Source: FEN-1191 sp964528845
Lineage (GTDB): Bacteria > Pseudomonadota > Gammaproteobacteria > Steroidobacterales > Steroidobacteraceae
Assembly (NCBI GenBank): GCA_964528845.1
Contig: CAZGVE010000020.1
Location: 1 to 64,000, forward strand
Length of the DNA stretch: 64,000 bases
Direction of reading: 5' to 3'
Part shown: positions 26,664-35,590 of the stretch, in pieces
Position numbering within the stretch: the stretch's first letter is position 1
Layout: each line of letters opens with the position of its first letter
Made by a program: the position numbers and the translations under genes
The notes under the pieces: generated by a model
Databases searched by the model: none
What the model was told of the DNA's origin: nothing
The model's input: only the letters and a program-made list of their open reading frames with translations

Positions 26664-28250
26664 CTAGTTCCCCTCGTGTTCGAGCAGGAACATGTAGCGC
26701 GAGAAATTGCGGTCGACGATGTTCGGTGCCCAGCCGGCCAGGTAGGGTTGAACCAGGTGGCGCACGGAATAGAAATAGAGCGAGATAGACGCGGCGTCAT
26801 CATTGAGCAGGCGCTCGGCCTGCTCGAAGTACCGGTAGCGCTCGGCGACCTGGGGTTGGGTACGCGCCTGTTCGAGCAGCGCATCGAAGGCGGGATTTTC
26901 ATAGCCGGTGTTGTTGAGCTCGAACCCGGTCTTGTAGAGCTCCAGGAAGGTGAACGGATCCAGGTAGTCCCCGATCCATGCGTCGTGGAACAGGATCGTC
27001 TTCTTGAGCCGGCGCTCCTGCAGCAGCACCTTGAACTCCATCACGTGCAGGCTGACCTCGGCGCCAAGGGTCTCGCGCCACATCGCGGCTACCGCCTCGA
27101 AGGTCAGCACGCTGACCGGATCGCCGCTCGGAAAGCTCATTTCGACCCGCAGCGGATGCGCGGCCGAGTAGCCGGCCTCGCGGTAATAGCGCTGCGCCAG
27201 CGCATGGCGCGCCGCGGTCGTGAGCTGCGCCCAGTCCGGCAGCTGCGGGGTATAACCTTCGAGCGGCGGGATCAGGCTGTAGGCCGGGAAGCCCGCGCCA
27301 TTGAGCACATGCTCGGCCAGCATCTCGCGGTCGACCGCCAGATCGAGCGCCAGGCGCAGCGCGCGGTTGCCTTTGAACGGCGGGCGCGTCAGGTTGATGC
27401 CGATCTTGAAGGTCCCGAAATACGGCGCGGTGACGACCTGGGTGCCGAGGCGGGCGCGCAGGAACGGCAGATCGGTGGTCGGGAATGTCTGGATGTATTG
27501 CACCTGGCCGGCCAGGAAGCGTTGCGCCTGCGCGGCGCGGTCCTCGACCACGTAGTAGACGACGCGCTGCAACTTCACGTGGGACGCGTCCCAGTACTGC
27601 GGGTTCTTCTCGAGCGTCAGGCGGTTGCCGATCACGTTCTCGGCCAGCACGAATGGCCCATCGGACACCAGGTTGCCGGCGCGCACCCAGTCGTCGCCGT
27701 AGCGGCGGATCACGGGCTCGTACAACGGCTGCAGGTACATGTTGGTCAGCAGCTGCGGCAGGTACGGGGTCGGCGCGGCCAACACTACCTTCAGGGTATG
27801 CGCATCGAGCGCGGTTACTCCCAGCTCGGAAGGAGGCTTCTTGCCGGTCGCCACTTCCATGCCATTGAGCAGCGGTGCAAGCGCCTGCGCGTACTCGGCG
27901 CGGGTGGCCGGATTCGTGGTCCGGCGCCACGCATAGACGAAATCGCCCGCGGTCAGCGGCTCGCCATTGGACCAGCGCGCCTCCGGCCGCAGGTGAAAGA
28001 TCCAGGTCAGCCCGTCAGGGCTGCTCTCCCAGGTGCTTGCGATGCCCGGCACGACGTGGCCGGCCGGATCGAGCGTGGTCAGGCCCTCGAACAGGTCGTC
28101 CATGATGTCCTGGGTCTGGACATCGGTCGCCAGCGAGGGATCGAGGATTTGCGGGGCCGAGTCGAGCGCCCGGTAGAGAACCTGCTCGGCCGCAGGTTGC
28201 GTCCCGACCCGGATCGTGGCGGCGGCCGTACCCGCGCCTTCGCGCGAGGC
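26664..28250 (-). CDS. oppA: Oligopeptide-binding protein OppA, 5' end lost in an assembly gap
   Basis: About 529 codons of an SBP_bac_5 periplasmic peptide-binding protein, reading from the gap: VLYRALDSAPQILDPSLATD, then the family signature WSNGEPLTAGDFVYAWRRTTNP, through to the C-terminal LAGWAPNIVDRNFSRYMFL. The signal peptide and first strands are missing in the run of N, so the true start is unknown. The frame continues through the N into a different gene only because the gap happens to be open; the two are not one protein. It captures peptides for the OppBCDF transporter encoded immediately downstream. Confidence 0.9.
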   Translation of the reverse strand, partial: ASREGAGTAAATIRVGTQPAAEQVLYRALDSAPQILDPSLATDVQTQDIMDDLFEGLTTLDPAGHVVPGIASTWESSPDGLTWIFHLRPEARWSNGEPLTAGDFVYAWRRTTNPATRAEYAQALAPLLNGMEVATGKKPPSELGVTALDAHTLKVVLAAPTPYLPQLLTNMYLQPLYEPVIRRYGDDWVRAGNLVSDGPFVLAENVIGNRLTLEKNPQYWDASHVKLQRVVYYVVEDRAAQAQRFLAGQVQYIQTFPTTDLPFLRARLGTQVVTAPYFGTFKIGINLTRPPFKGNRALRLALDLAVDREMLAEHVLNGAGFPAYSLIPPLEGYTPQLPDWAQLTTAARHALAQRYYREAGYSAAHPLRVEMSFPSGDPVSVLTFEAVAAMWRETLGAEVSLHVMEFKVLLQERRLKKTILFHDAWIGDYLDPFTFLELYKTGFELNNTGYENPAFDALLEQARTQPQVAERYRYFEQAERLLNDDAASISLYFYSVRHLVQPYLAGWAPNIVDRNFSRYMFLLEHEGN

Positions 28251-28350
28251 NNNNNNNNNNNNNNNNNNNNNNNNNNNNNNNNNNNNNNNNNNNNNNNNNN
28301 NNNNNNNNNNNNNNNNNNNNNNNNNNNNNNNNNNNNNNNNNNNNNNNNNN
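28251..28350. other. Assembly gap of 100 N between oppA and a FimX-like gene
   Basis: Exactly 100 undetermined bases, the standard placeholder for a gap of unknown size. It removes the 5' end of oppA and the 3' end of the upstream signalling gene, plus their intergenic region. Confidence 0.99.
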
Positions 28351-30227
28351 GGACTGCCGGCGAGGCCCTGCATCAGCGAGCCGTCGATCTTGACGAAATC
28401 CAGCCGTAGCGCGCCGATCAGGCTCTCGGTATCCCGTCCCGTGCCGACGTGCTCGAGCGCGAAGCGCACGCCGAGCAGGCGCAGGCTCATCAGCAGCTGC
28501 GTGGCCTGCTGCAGATGCTTGGACGCGACTTCCTCGGTGATCTGCAGCACCAGGCGGTGTGCGTCGGTCAGCGTCGACTTGAGCTGCAGCTCGAGCCACT
28601 GCGGCAGGCTGCCGTCCAGCACGCTCTCGCGCGACAGTCGCACGAACAGCGAATTGGGCTTGCGCTTGCCAATGAAGGACAGCGCCGCACCGAGCACCCA
28701 GCGGTCGATGTTCTTGAGCAGATCGTTGCGCGCCGCGGCGGGCATGAACTCGGATGGCAGTACTTCCTTGCCCTGCGCATCGAGCATGCGGATCGCGACG
28801 TCGAACATCTTTTCATCGCCGCCGGCCAGCGCCGCGATCGGCTGCTGCACCAGTCGGAAGCGGTTTTCCATCAGTGCCGCCTTGATGTGGCGCACCCAGA
28901 TCTGGTCGTAGGCCTGAACGCGCGTGTCGTTGTCGGCACGATCGACCGTGGTCACCTGGCCGCCGCCGTGCTCGCGGGCGCGGCGCAGCGCCTCGAGCGC
29001 GTCCATGACGGCGCCGTTGAGATCCGGCTTGGCGAGAGGCACGACCCCGAGGCCGATGCTGCAGGTCGCCCGCAGGCTGTGGCTGGCGGTCTGGAACAGG
29101 TGCTTGGTCACGCGATCGATCAGGCTCTCGCACCACGCTTCCACGTCGCGTGGGTTGCCGCGCTCAAGCAGCACCAGCAGCGTGGTGCCGCTGAAGTGCC
29201 CGGCAATGTCGTTCGGGCCGAGCAGTGAACGCACGATGCCGGCGAACGCGAGCAGGAAATGCTCGCTGTCCTCGATTCCGAGGTCGCGCTCGATCGCCGC
29301 GAACTTGTCGGGTTTGACGCACGCCAGGTAGCGCAGGCCGCCCGCGACCGAGTGCTCCAGGCGCTGACGGATCGCGGCCAGCAGGTGGCGGCGCGTCGGC
29401 AGTCCGGTGCCCGGATCGTTCTGGACCGCGGACTCGAGTTCCTGCGCCAGCGCGCGATCATCGCGCTTGTGCGCCGGCACGATCAGCCGCACGCTCGGGT
29501 CGCCGTCGAATTCCCCGAGGGTCAGCACGAGTTCGAGCGGAACGATCGAGCCATCGCCGAGGATCGCGCCGGCCTTGAGCAGGTGATCGTTCCAGCGGCC
29601 CATCTGGCACGCGGTCAGAGCGGCCTTGAGCGCCGTGTGCGTCGGCTCCTCGAACAGATCCATGACCGGCTGGCCGATCAGCGCGGCCGCGTCGGCGAAG
29701 CCGAACAGTTCGAGCCAGGCGGAGTTCGCGTCCACCAGGATGCCTTCCTGTACCTGGGCGATCGCGTCATTCGAGCGCTGCAGTACGACTTCGAGCTGGC
29801 TGCGATAGTCCTGCGAGGCGCGCAGCGTGTTGTTGAGCGCGCGCTCGAGGCGATAGGCGCGCAGCTCGCGAGCGATCACCGCCTGCAGGCGGTCCGCGTG
29901 ACGAAGAGTGACGGTGTCGCGTGCGCCCTGAGCCATGTCGGCGGCGATGCGCACCTCATCCAGCTGCTCGCGTACCACGATCAGCGGCACGATGCCTGCC
30001 ACCTGATCGCGCACCGCCGCCAGCTCCGTGACTTCAACGCCGGGTTTTGCGCAGCAGATCAGCAGCTCGGGATTGAGCTGCTCGAGTGCATCGGCGATGT
30101 CCTGCAGTGCCGGGATCCAGGTGCAGTGCGCAGCCAGACCCGAGCGCCGCAACAGGCCATTGAGCGTCTCGACGGGATCCCGCGAGGCACTGTGCACGAT
30201 CAGCGGGACCGCGGTATTTTCGTTCAA
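28351..30227 (-). CDS. FimX-like protein: N-terminal receiver-like, PAS, degenerate GGDEF and degenerate EAL domains (3' truncated by gap)
   Basis: 625 residues before the gap. Residues 1-125 resemble a degenerate receiver domain, 140-250 a PAS domain (NDAIAQVQEGILVDANSAWLELFGF), 262-430 a GGDEF-type domain and 440-625 the start of an EAL domain. The GGDEF motif is replaced by HFSGTT (344-349), so no cyclase activity is expected. In the EAL domain the EAL motif is DVA (476-478), the metal-binding Asn is R530 and the DDFGTG loop is LEHVGTG (591-597), though E565, K613 and D615 remain. The domain order and decay match FimX, a c-di-GMP receptor for type IV pili, but the name is inferred. It starts at ATG 30227. 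Confidence 0.8.
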
Positions 30228-30308
30228 TCAGCTCTCCCAGATGTGCACGATTCTAGCACCCGGCCCTCGCCCGGCTGTGAAGCGCATCGCACGCGTATTG
30301 GCAAAGTT

Positions 30309-31317
30309 TCAGGCGCCGAGCACCGTCTTGGACGCCGATCCGGCAAGGTCGCGTACCAGTCGTGGCACCAGGTAGCCGGGGAGTCTCCCGGCCAGCTCCG
30401 CCATCAGTGCGCGGGCCCGGGCCTCCGTCACTTCGAAATGCGCGCTGCCACGCACCCGGTCGAGCAGGTTCAGGTAGTAGGGCAGCACGCCTGCCGACCA
30501 CAGTGCCAGCGACAGGCCCTCGAGCGCGGACACGGAGTCGTTGACGCCCGCGAGCAGCACCGACTGGTTCAGCAGCGTGGCGCCGGTGGCGCGCAGCCGC
30601 CTTGCGGCCGCGCGTACCGCATCGTCTATCTCGCTGCCGTGATTGGCGTGCAGGACGATCACGCAGGGCCAGCGCAGCTCCGACAGCCAGCGCAGCAGGG
30701 CATCGTCCACACGTTCGGGCAGCACGATCGGCGTGCGCGTGTGCAATCGCAACCGGCGCAGGTGCGAGATCCCGGCGAGCCCGGCGCTGAGCTGCTCCAG
30801 CCGCGCCGTCCGGAGTGTGAGCGGATCGCCGCCTGACAGGATGACTTCCTCGATCGACGGGTCGGCTGCGATCGCCGCGAGCGCCGCGCTCCAGCGTCCA
30901 CCCTCGGCGGCCGCCTGCCCGTACGGGAACTCGCGCCGGAAGCAGTAGCGGCAGTGCACGGCACAGGCACCGGTGGTGATCAGCAGCGCGCGACCCCGGT
31001 ACTTGTGCAGCAGCCCGGGCACCTGATGGTAGCGGTGTTCGGCGAGCGGGTCGGGGCCGAACCCAGGCTGCTCGATGAGCTCAGCGGCCCCTGGCAGTAC
31101 CTGACGCAGCAGCGGATCTTCCGGGTCGGCATGGCGCATGCGGCGCACGAACCCGCGCGGCACGCGCAACGGGAAGCCGGCCAGCGCAGCTGTCAGATGG
31201 GGCACCTGCCGTGGATCGAGCCCCAGCAGCTGCAGCAGTTCCCCAGGGTCGGTGACGGCATCGGCGAGTTCGCTCTGCCAGAGCTCCGGCTGCGAGGCCT
31301 CAGGGTGCAAGGCCTCG
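30309..31317 (-). CDS. epmB: EF-P beta-lysylation protein EpmB (lysine 2,3-aminomutase), 5' end in gap
   Basis: About 336 codons of a radical-SAM lysine 2,3-aminomutase that makes (R)-beta-lysine for attachment to EF-P. The cluster motif CAVHCRYCFRR (C-x3-C-x2-C) is intact, preceded by PGLLHKYRGRALLITTGACA and followed by EVILSGGDPLTL; the N-terminal LADAVTDPGELLQLLGL matches the E. coli protein. Only the first few residues can be missing, hidden in the N run; a GTG at 31430 beyond the gap is a possible start. The C-terminal PLP-binding region (about GATLLNQSVLL) is present. It diverges from efp. Confidence 0.93.
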
Positions 31318-31417
31318 NNNNNNNNNNNNNNNNNNNNNNNNNNNNNNNNNNNNNNNNNNNNNNNNNNNNNNNNNNNNNNNNNNNNNNNNNNNNNNNNNNN
31401 NNNNNNNNNNNNNNNNN
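31318..31417. other. Assembly gap of 100 N at the 5' end of epmB
   Basis: Second run of exactly 100 N. It hides the epmB start and part of the epmB/efp divergent promoter region, so promoters here cannot be assigned. Confidence 0.99.
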
Positions 31418-31517
31418 TGGCTCGCGCCACCGTGCTGGCGGGACCCAGTTGATGCCGTTATCATACGCGCCCTTTTTATGAGGCCGTCATTGTGCGGTCT
31501 CCCCGGGCGGAAAGGAA

Positions 31518-32087
31518 ATGTCCAGCTATTCCACCAACGAGTTCAAGTCGGGCCTGCGCATCCTCATCGACGGCGAGCCGTTCGCGATCGTCGAGAACGA
31601 GATGGTGAAGCCCGGCAAGGGCCAGGCCTTCAACCGCGTCCGGATCCGCAACCTCAAGACCGGGCGCACCATCGAGCGCACCTTCAAGTCCGGTGACAGC
31701 GTCGAGGCCGCCGATGTGCAGGACGTCGACATGCAGTACCTGTACAGCGACGGTGAATTCTTCCATTTCATGATCCCTGACAACTTTGAGCAGCATGCGG
31801 CGAGCAAGTCCGTGGTCGGCGATGCCTCGCAGTGGCTCAAGGACGGGACGGTCTGCATCATCACGCTGTGGAACAACGTACCGATCGTCGTGACGCCACC
31901 GCCACACATCGAACTGAAGGTGGTGGAGACGGACCCCGGAGTGCGCGGGGATACCGCGACCGGCGGCCAGAAGCCGGCGAAGCTCGAGACCGGCGCGGTC
32001 GTGCGCGTGCCGCTGTTCATCAATGAAGGCGAGACCATCCGCGTCGACACCCGCACCGCCGAGTACATCTCCCGCGCCAAGCAGTAG
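31518..32087 (+). CDS. efp: Translation elongation factor P
   Basis: 189 aa EF-P, which rescues ribosomes stalled at polyproline stretches. The three beta-barrel domains are of normal length. The modified loop reads MVKPGKGQ with K34 at the tip, the residue that EpmA and EpmB modify with beta-lysine; both enzymes are encoded on either side. The C-terminal domain ends GETIRVDTRTAEYISRAK as usual. A ggaaagga ribosome-binding site precedes the ATG. Confidence 0.98.
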   Translation: MSSYSTNEFKSGLRILIDGEPFAIVENEMVKPGKGQAFNRVRIRNLKTGRTIERTFKSGDSVEAADVQDVDMQYLYSDGEFFHFMIPDNFEQHAASKSVVGDASQWLKDGTVCIITLWNNVPIVVTPPPHIELKVVETDPGVRGDTATGGQKPAKLETGAVVRVPLFINEGETIRVDTRTAEYISRAKQ

Positions 32088-32092
32088 CAGTG

Positions 32093-32109
32093 CGGGGCGC
32101 AGTGCCCCG
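32093..32109 (+). terminator. Hairpin between convergent efp and epmA
   Basis: Perfect 6-bp stem CGGGGC/GCCCCG with loop GCAGT, just after the efp stop and before the epmA stop on the other strand. There is no T tract, so it is at best a weak or Rho-assisted bidirectional terminator. Confidence 0.35.
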
Positions 32110-32136
32110 GGGGCCGCCGGTCCGGCGCCTGCAGCC

Positions 32137-33111
32137 TCACGCCCGGGCGAGCGGAAAGGGCAGCACCGCATCGATATGCGCGGCGCCGATACGCAGCATC
32201 AGCAGCCGGTCGAGCCCGAGCGCGACGCCCGAAGCCTCGGGCATCCCGGCGCTCAGCGCTGCCAGCAGCAAGGGGTCGATCGCGGGCTGCGGATGGCCCG
32301 CCGCGGCCCGCGCCGCTTGGTCGCGTTCGAAGCGCGTGCGCTGCTCCAGCGGATCGATGAGCTCCTCGAAGCCATTGGCGAGTTCGACGCCCTGATAGTA
32401 GAGCTCGAAGCGCAGCGCCAGGCGCGGATCCTGTGGGTCCAGGCGCGCCAGCGCCGCCTGCGCGGCCGGATAGTGGTGCAGGAAGCACAGTGCGTGGTGG
32501 CCGAGCGCCGGGCCGATCCGCGCGCCCATGAACCAGTCGAGCAGTTCATCGCGACTGCAGGCCCCGGCGAGCGGGGCGTCCAGACCCTGCGCGATCGCGC
32601 GCTCGCGCAGCGTGCCAAGCGGCGCGTCGAGGGGATCGATTCCCAGGTGGCGTGCGAAGGCCTCCGTGTAGCGCAGATGCTCGATGGCCGGAGCGTTCGG
32701 CAGCCCAAGCAGCTCGGTGCACAGCGTCGCGACCTCCGTCATCAGCGCCGCCATCGGGAAACCACACCGGTACCACTCGAGCAGCATGAATTCCGCGTTG
32801 TGCAGCGCTCCGGCCTCCTCGCCGCGGAACACGTGCGCGAGCTGGTAGATGTCCCCGCTGCCGGCGGCCAGCAGCCGCTTCATCGCATACTCGGGCGAGG
32901 TGTGCAGGTACAGCGTTGCGCCGTGGCCGGGCAGCTGCACGCGCGCGGATTCTATGTGCCGGTCGGTCACGGCGTGGCGCACCAGCGCCGGCGTGTCGAC
33001 CTCGAGCACCCCGCGCGCCGCGAAGAATTCGCGCACCGCGCGCAGCAGCTGCGCGCGCAGCCGCAGGATGGGCAGCGCAGCACTCGGCTGCCACGGCGGC
33101 GGCGCATTCAT
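32137..33111 (-). CDS. epmA: EF-P--lysine ligase EpmA (PoxA/GenX)
   Basis: 324 aa, a class II lysyl-tRNA synthetase paralogue without the anticodon-binding domain that attaches (R)-beta-lysine to K34 of EF-P. Class II motifs are visible: VREFFAARGVLEVDTPAL (motif 1 region), FRGEEAGALHNAEFMLLEWY (motif 2) and GVALGLDRLLMLRIGA (motif 3). The length is nearly identical to E. coli EpmA (325 aa). The ATG at 33111 overlaps the psd stop (ATGA), so psd and epmA are coupled; a longer frame upstream lies in psd and is rejected. It converges on efp. Confidence 0.96.
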   Translation of the reverse strand: MNAPPPWQPSAALPILRLRAQLLRAVREFFAARGVLEVDTPALVRHAVTDRHIESARVQLPGHGATLYLHTSPEYAMKRLLAAGSGDIYQLAHVFRGEEAGALHNAEFMLLEWYRCGFPMAALMTEVATLCTELLGLPNAPAIEHLRYTEAFARHLGIDPLDAPLGTLRERAIAQGLDAPLAGACSRDELLDWFMGARIGPALGHHALCFLHHYPAAQAALARLDPQDPRLALRFELYYQGVELANGFEELIDPLEQRTRFERDQAARAAAGHPQPAIDPLLLAALSAGMPEASGVALGLDRLLMLRIGAAHIDAVLPFPLARA

Positions 33112-33965
33112 CGTGTCAGCTGGCCGAGGCGCGAGCCGACGCGCACCGCGGTACCGGACAGGAGTGCCGGATCCCAGCGCATCGCGCCAGGCGGAAATAG
33201 CAGGATCACGGTCGAACCCATGTTGAAGCGGGCGAATTCCGCGCCGCGCTGCTGCCACAGGTCGGCGTGCGTGCCTGCCTCGAGCGGCTGCACGGCGCGC
33301 GTGCCGGGCGCGGGAGTGACCTGCCCGTGCCAGATCGTGCTGATGCTGCCGACGAACAGCGCGCCGACCAGCACCATCACGAATGGCCCGTGTTCCGACT
33401 CGAAGGCGCAGATGACGCGCTCGTTGCGCGCGTACAGGGCCGGCACGCGGGCGGCGGTGGCCTCGTTGACCGAGAACAGCCGTCCCGGAACGTGCCACGC
33501 CGATCGCAGGTGGCCCGAGAGCGGCATGTGCAGCCGATGATAGTTCGAGGGTGCGAGGTACAGGGTCGCATAGCTTCCGGAACGCAGGGTCTGCGCCAGC
33601 GGCTGCTGCGCGGCGAGCAATGCCTCGAGGCTATAGTTCCTTCCCTTGGCCTGCAGCATTTCGGTGTCGTGCATCAGGCCGGCACGGCTGACGGTGCCGT
33701 CACAGCACGAGCCGATGCTGCGCGGGTCGGGCTCGAAGCTGCGCGAGCCGTCGCGCAGCGCACGGGTGAAGAACGCGTTGAAGCTCGGGTAGCGCGTCGG
33801 CTCGCGCTCGACCGCATCGTCCATCGCCGGACGATACGCACGCACGAAGCGGCGGATCAGCAGGTTCTTGAACCAGCCGGTCTCGCAGCGCGTGAGCGCA
33901 TAGGCGATGCGGCACAGCAGGTGATGGGGCAGCAGGTACTGCAGCGCGACAAACCCTCTGCCCAT
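33108..33965 (-). CDS. psd: Phosphatidylserine decarboxylase proenzyme
   Basis: 285 aa proenzyme that makes phosphatidylethanolamine at the inner membrane. The self-cleavage site giving the pyruvoyl group is the GS of NMGSTVILLFPPG near the C-terminus (family LGST; here MGST). Conserved histidine/aspartate regions YNSFNAFFTR-like (YPSFNAFFTRAL), PSNYHRLHMPLSG and the start MGRGFVALQYLLPHHLL are typical of proteobacterial Psd. It overlaps the start of epmA; the psd-epmA neighbourhood is also known in E. coli. Confidence 0.96.
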   Translation of the reverse strand: MGRGFVALQYLLPHHLLCRIAYALTRCETGWFKNLLIRRFVRAYRPAMDDAVEREPTRYPSFNAFFTRALRDGSRSFEPDPRSIGSCCDGTVSRAGLMHDTEMLQAKGRNYSLEALLAAQQPLAQTLRSGSYATLYLAPSNYHRLHMPLSGHLRSAWHVPGRLFSVNEATAARVPALYARNERVICAFESEHGPFVMVLVGALFVGSISTIWHGQVTPAPGTRAVQPLEAGTHADLWQQRGAEFARFNMGSTVILLFPPGAMRWDPALLSGTAVRVGSRLGQLTR

Positions 33966-33991
33966 CGGTGCGACCGGTGGTCCTGACGCGT

Positions 33992-34603
33992 CTACAGCGC
34001 GGCTGCGCTGCGAATGCGCTGCAGATCGGCGCTCAAGGCGGCGACCGAAAACGGCGGGGAGAACACGGCCACGAGACGCGCGTGAGTGTCGAGCAGGTAC
34101 AGTGTGGCGGAATGATCCATCGTGTAATCACCTCCGGGCAGGTTCTGGCGGACGGCGATCGCGCTCAGGCTGCGCAGCAGCGGCGCGAGCGCCGCACTCG
34201 GACCGCGCACGCCGATGAACTGCGGATCGAAGGCCGCGAGGTAGGCCTTGAGCAGCTCCGCGCTGTCGCGATCCGGGTCGATGCTGACGAACACGACCTG
34301 GACCTGCGGCAACGGCGGGGCCTTGCGCAGCTGGGCCAGGGTCGCGAGCGTGGTCGGGCAGACGTCCGGGCAGTGCGTGAAGCCGAAATACAGCAGCGTC
34401 GGATGCCCCGCGAGCCGCGCGCTCGTGAACGGTGTGCCGGTGGCGTCGGTCAGCTGAAAGGCCGCGAGCGCTCGCGGCTGTGGCAGCCACGTTCCCGAAG
34501 CCAGCGGTACGGCATTCTGCTGCATCATGCGGGCCAGCAGCGCGCCGGCGACGACGGCCGCAAGCCCGAAGCACGCGAACCACAGGGCGGAGCGGCGAGT
34601 CAT
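33992..34603 (-). CDS. SCO1/SenC family copper chaperone
   Basis: 203 aa membrane-anchored thioredoxin-fold protein of the SCO1/SenC/PrrC family, which delivers copper to the CuA centre of cytochrome oxidase or acts as a thiol reductase. It has an N-terminal anchor (SALWFACFGLAAVVAGALLA), the copper-binding FGFTHCPDVCPTT motif (CxxxC) and the later histidine in GDYTMDHSATLYLLD, so it should be functional. Its ATG (34603) overlaps the opposite-strand ATG of prmB in the shared palindrome CATG; a longer upstream frame is antisense to prmB and is discarded. Confidence 0.93.
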   Translation of the reverse strand: MTRRSALWFACFGLAAVVAGALLARMMQQNAVPLASGTWLPQPRALAAFQLTDATGTPFTSARLAGHPTLLYFGFTHCPDVCPTTLATLAQLRKAPPLPQVQVVFVSIDPDRDSAELLKAYLAAFDPQFIGVRGPSAALAPLLRSLSAIAVRQNLPGGDYTMDHSATLYLLDTHARLVAVFSPPFSVAALSADLQRIRSAAAL

Positions 34604-35558
34604 GGCGCGATTATCGCATAGCGGTGGGACCGACCAGCGGCGCGCGCCGCAGCGCTCGCCCACCCGGGCGCCGGTCCGCACGGTGGCGGCGTTGCTCGAG
34701 CGCTGCGCGCGGCGCCTCGCGCGCGCGCGGCTGCATTTTGGCCACGGCACCGACAATGCGCGCGACGAAGCCGCGGCGCTGGTGTGGCACGCGCTGCGGC
34801 TGCCGCACGATGCCCCCGCCTCGCGCCTGCGGCGCGCGCTGACCGCGCCCGCGCTCGAGCGGCTCGAGGCACTGATGGCGCGTCGCATCGCCGAGCGAAT
34901 TCCGGCGGCCTATCTGACCCAGCGCTGCTGGTTCGCCGGACTCGCGCTGCACGTGGATCCGCGCGTGCTCGTTCCCCGTTCGGCGATCGCGGAGCTGACG
35001 GAGCGCCGTTTCGCACCATGGATCGACTCCGCGCGCGTGCGCCGCGTGCTCGATCTGGGTACTGGTTCGGGTTGTATCGCTATCGCCTGCGCGCGGGCTT
35101 TTCCGCACGCGCGGGTGGATGCCAGCGACATCTCGCGCCCAGCGCTCGAGGTCGCGCGCCTGAACGTAAGGCGCCACCGGCTGCAGCGACGCGTGCGTTG
35201 CTGCGAGTCCGATCATTTCGCCGCTCTGGGCGCGCGTCGCTACGATATCATTGTGAGCAATCCGCCCTACGTGGGACGGCGGGAGTTGGCCGGATTGCCG
35301 CGCGAGTACCGGCACGAGCCGCGGCTCGCGCTGGCGGCCGGGGCGGACGGAATGGATTCGGTCAGGATCATCTTGCGCGAGGCATTCGTCCATCTCAATC
35401 CTGGCGGGATCCTGGTCGTAGAGGTTGGCAACACGGAGGCAGCACTGCGGCGCGCGTTTCCCCGCCTGCCTTTCACCTGGCTGTATTTCGAGCGTGGGGG
35501 TGGGGGCGTGTTCGTGCTCGGGCGCGAGCAGCTCGCGGCCCGGGCGCAGCGGCTCTAG
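34602..35558 (+). CDS. prmB: 50S ribosomal protein L3 N(5)-glutamine methyltransferase PrmB
   Basis: About 318 aa SAM-dependent methyltransferase that modifies Gln150 of ribosomal protein L3. The HemK-family catalytic motif NPPYVG is present, with the SAM-binding VLDLGTGSGCIAIACARAF before it. The N-terminal domain FGHGTDNARDEAAAL and AYLTQRCWFAGLALHVD separate PrmB from PrmC. The start is uncertain: ATG at 34602 has a ggagcgg-type site upstream but overlaps the sco1 start on the other strand; a GTG near 34681 is an alternative. prmB followed by aroC is the usual gammaproteobacterial order. Confidence 0.92.
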   Translation: MARLSHSGGTDQRRAPQRSPTRAPVRTVAALLERCARRLARARLHFGHGTDNARDEAAALVWHALRLPHDAPASRLRRALTAPALERLEALMARRIAERIPAAYLTQRCWFAGLALHVDPRVLVPRSAIAELTERRFAPWIDSARVRRVLDLGTGSGCIAIACARAFPHARVDASDISRPALEVARLNVRRHRLQRRVRCCESDHFAALGARRYDIIVSNPPYVGRRELAGLPREYRHEPRLALAAGADGMDSVRIILREAFVHLNPGGILVVEVGNTEAALRRAFPRLPFTWLYFERGGGGVFVLGREQLAARAQRL

Positions 35559-35590
35559 AGCAGCGGCTTTAAAAAAGAGGCGGGCGGGCG

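Noticed and set aside
30228..30308. Search for a small gene or regulatory site between the FimX-like gene and epmB
   Set aside because: Eighty bases with no convincing frame, hairpin with T tract or promoter.
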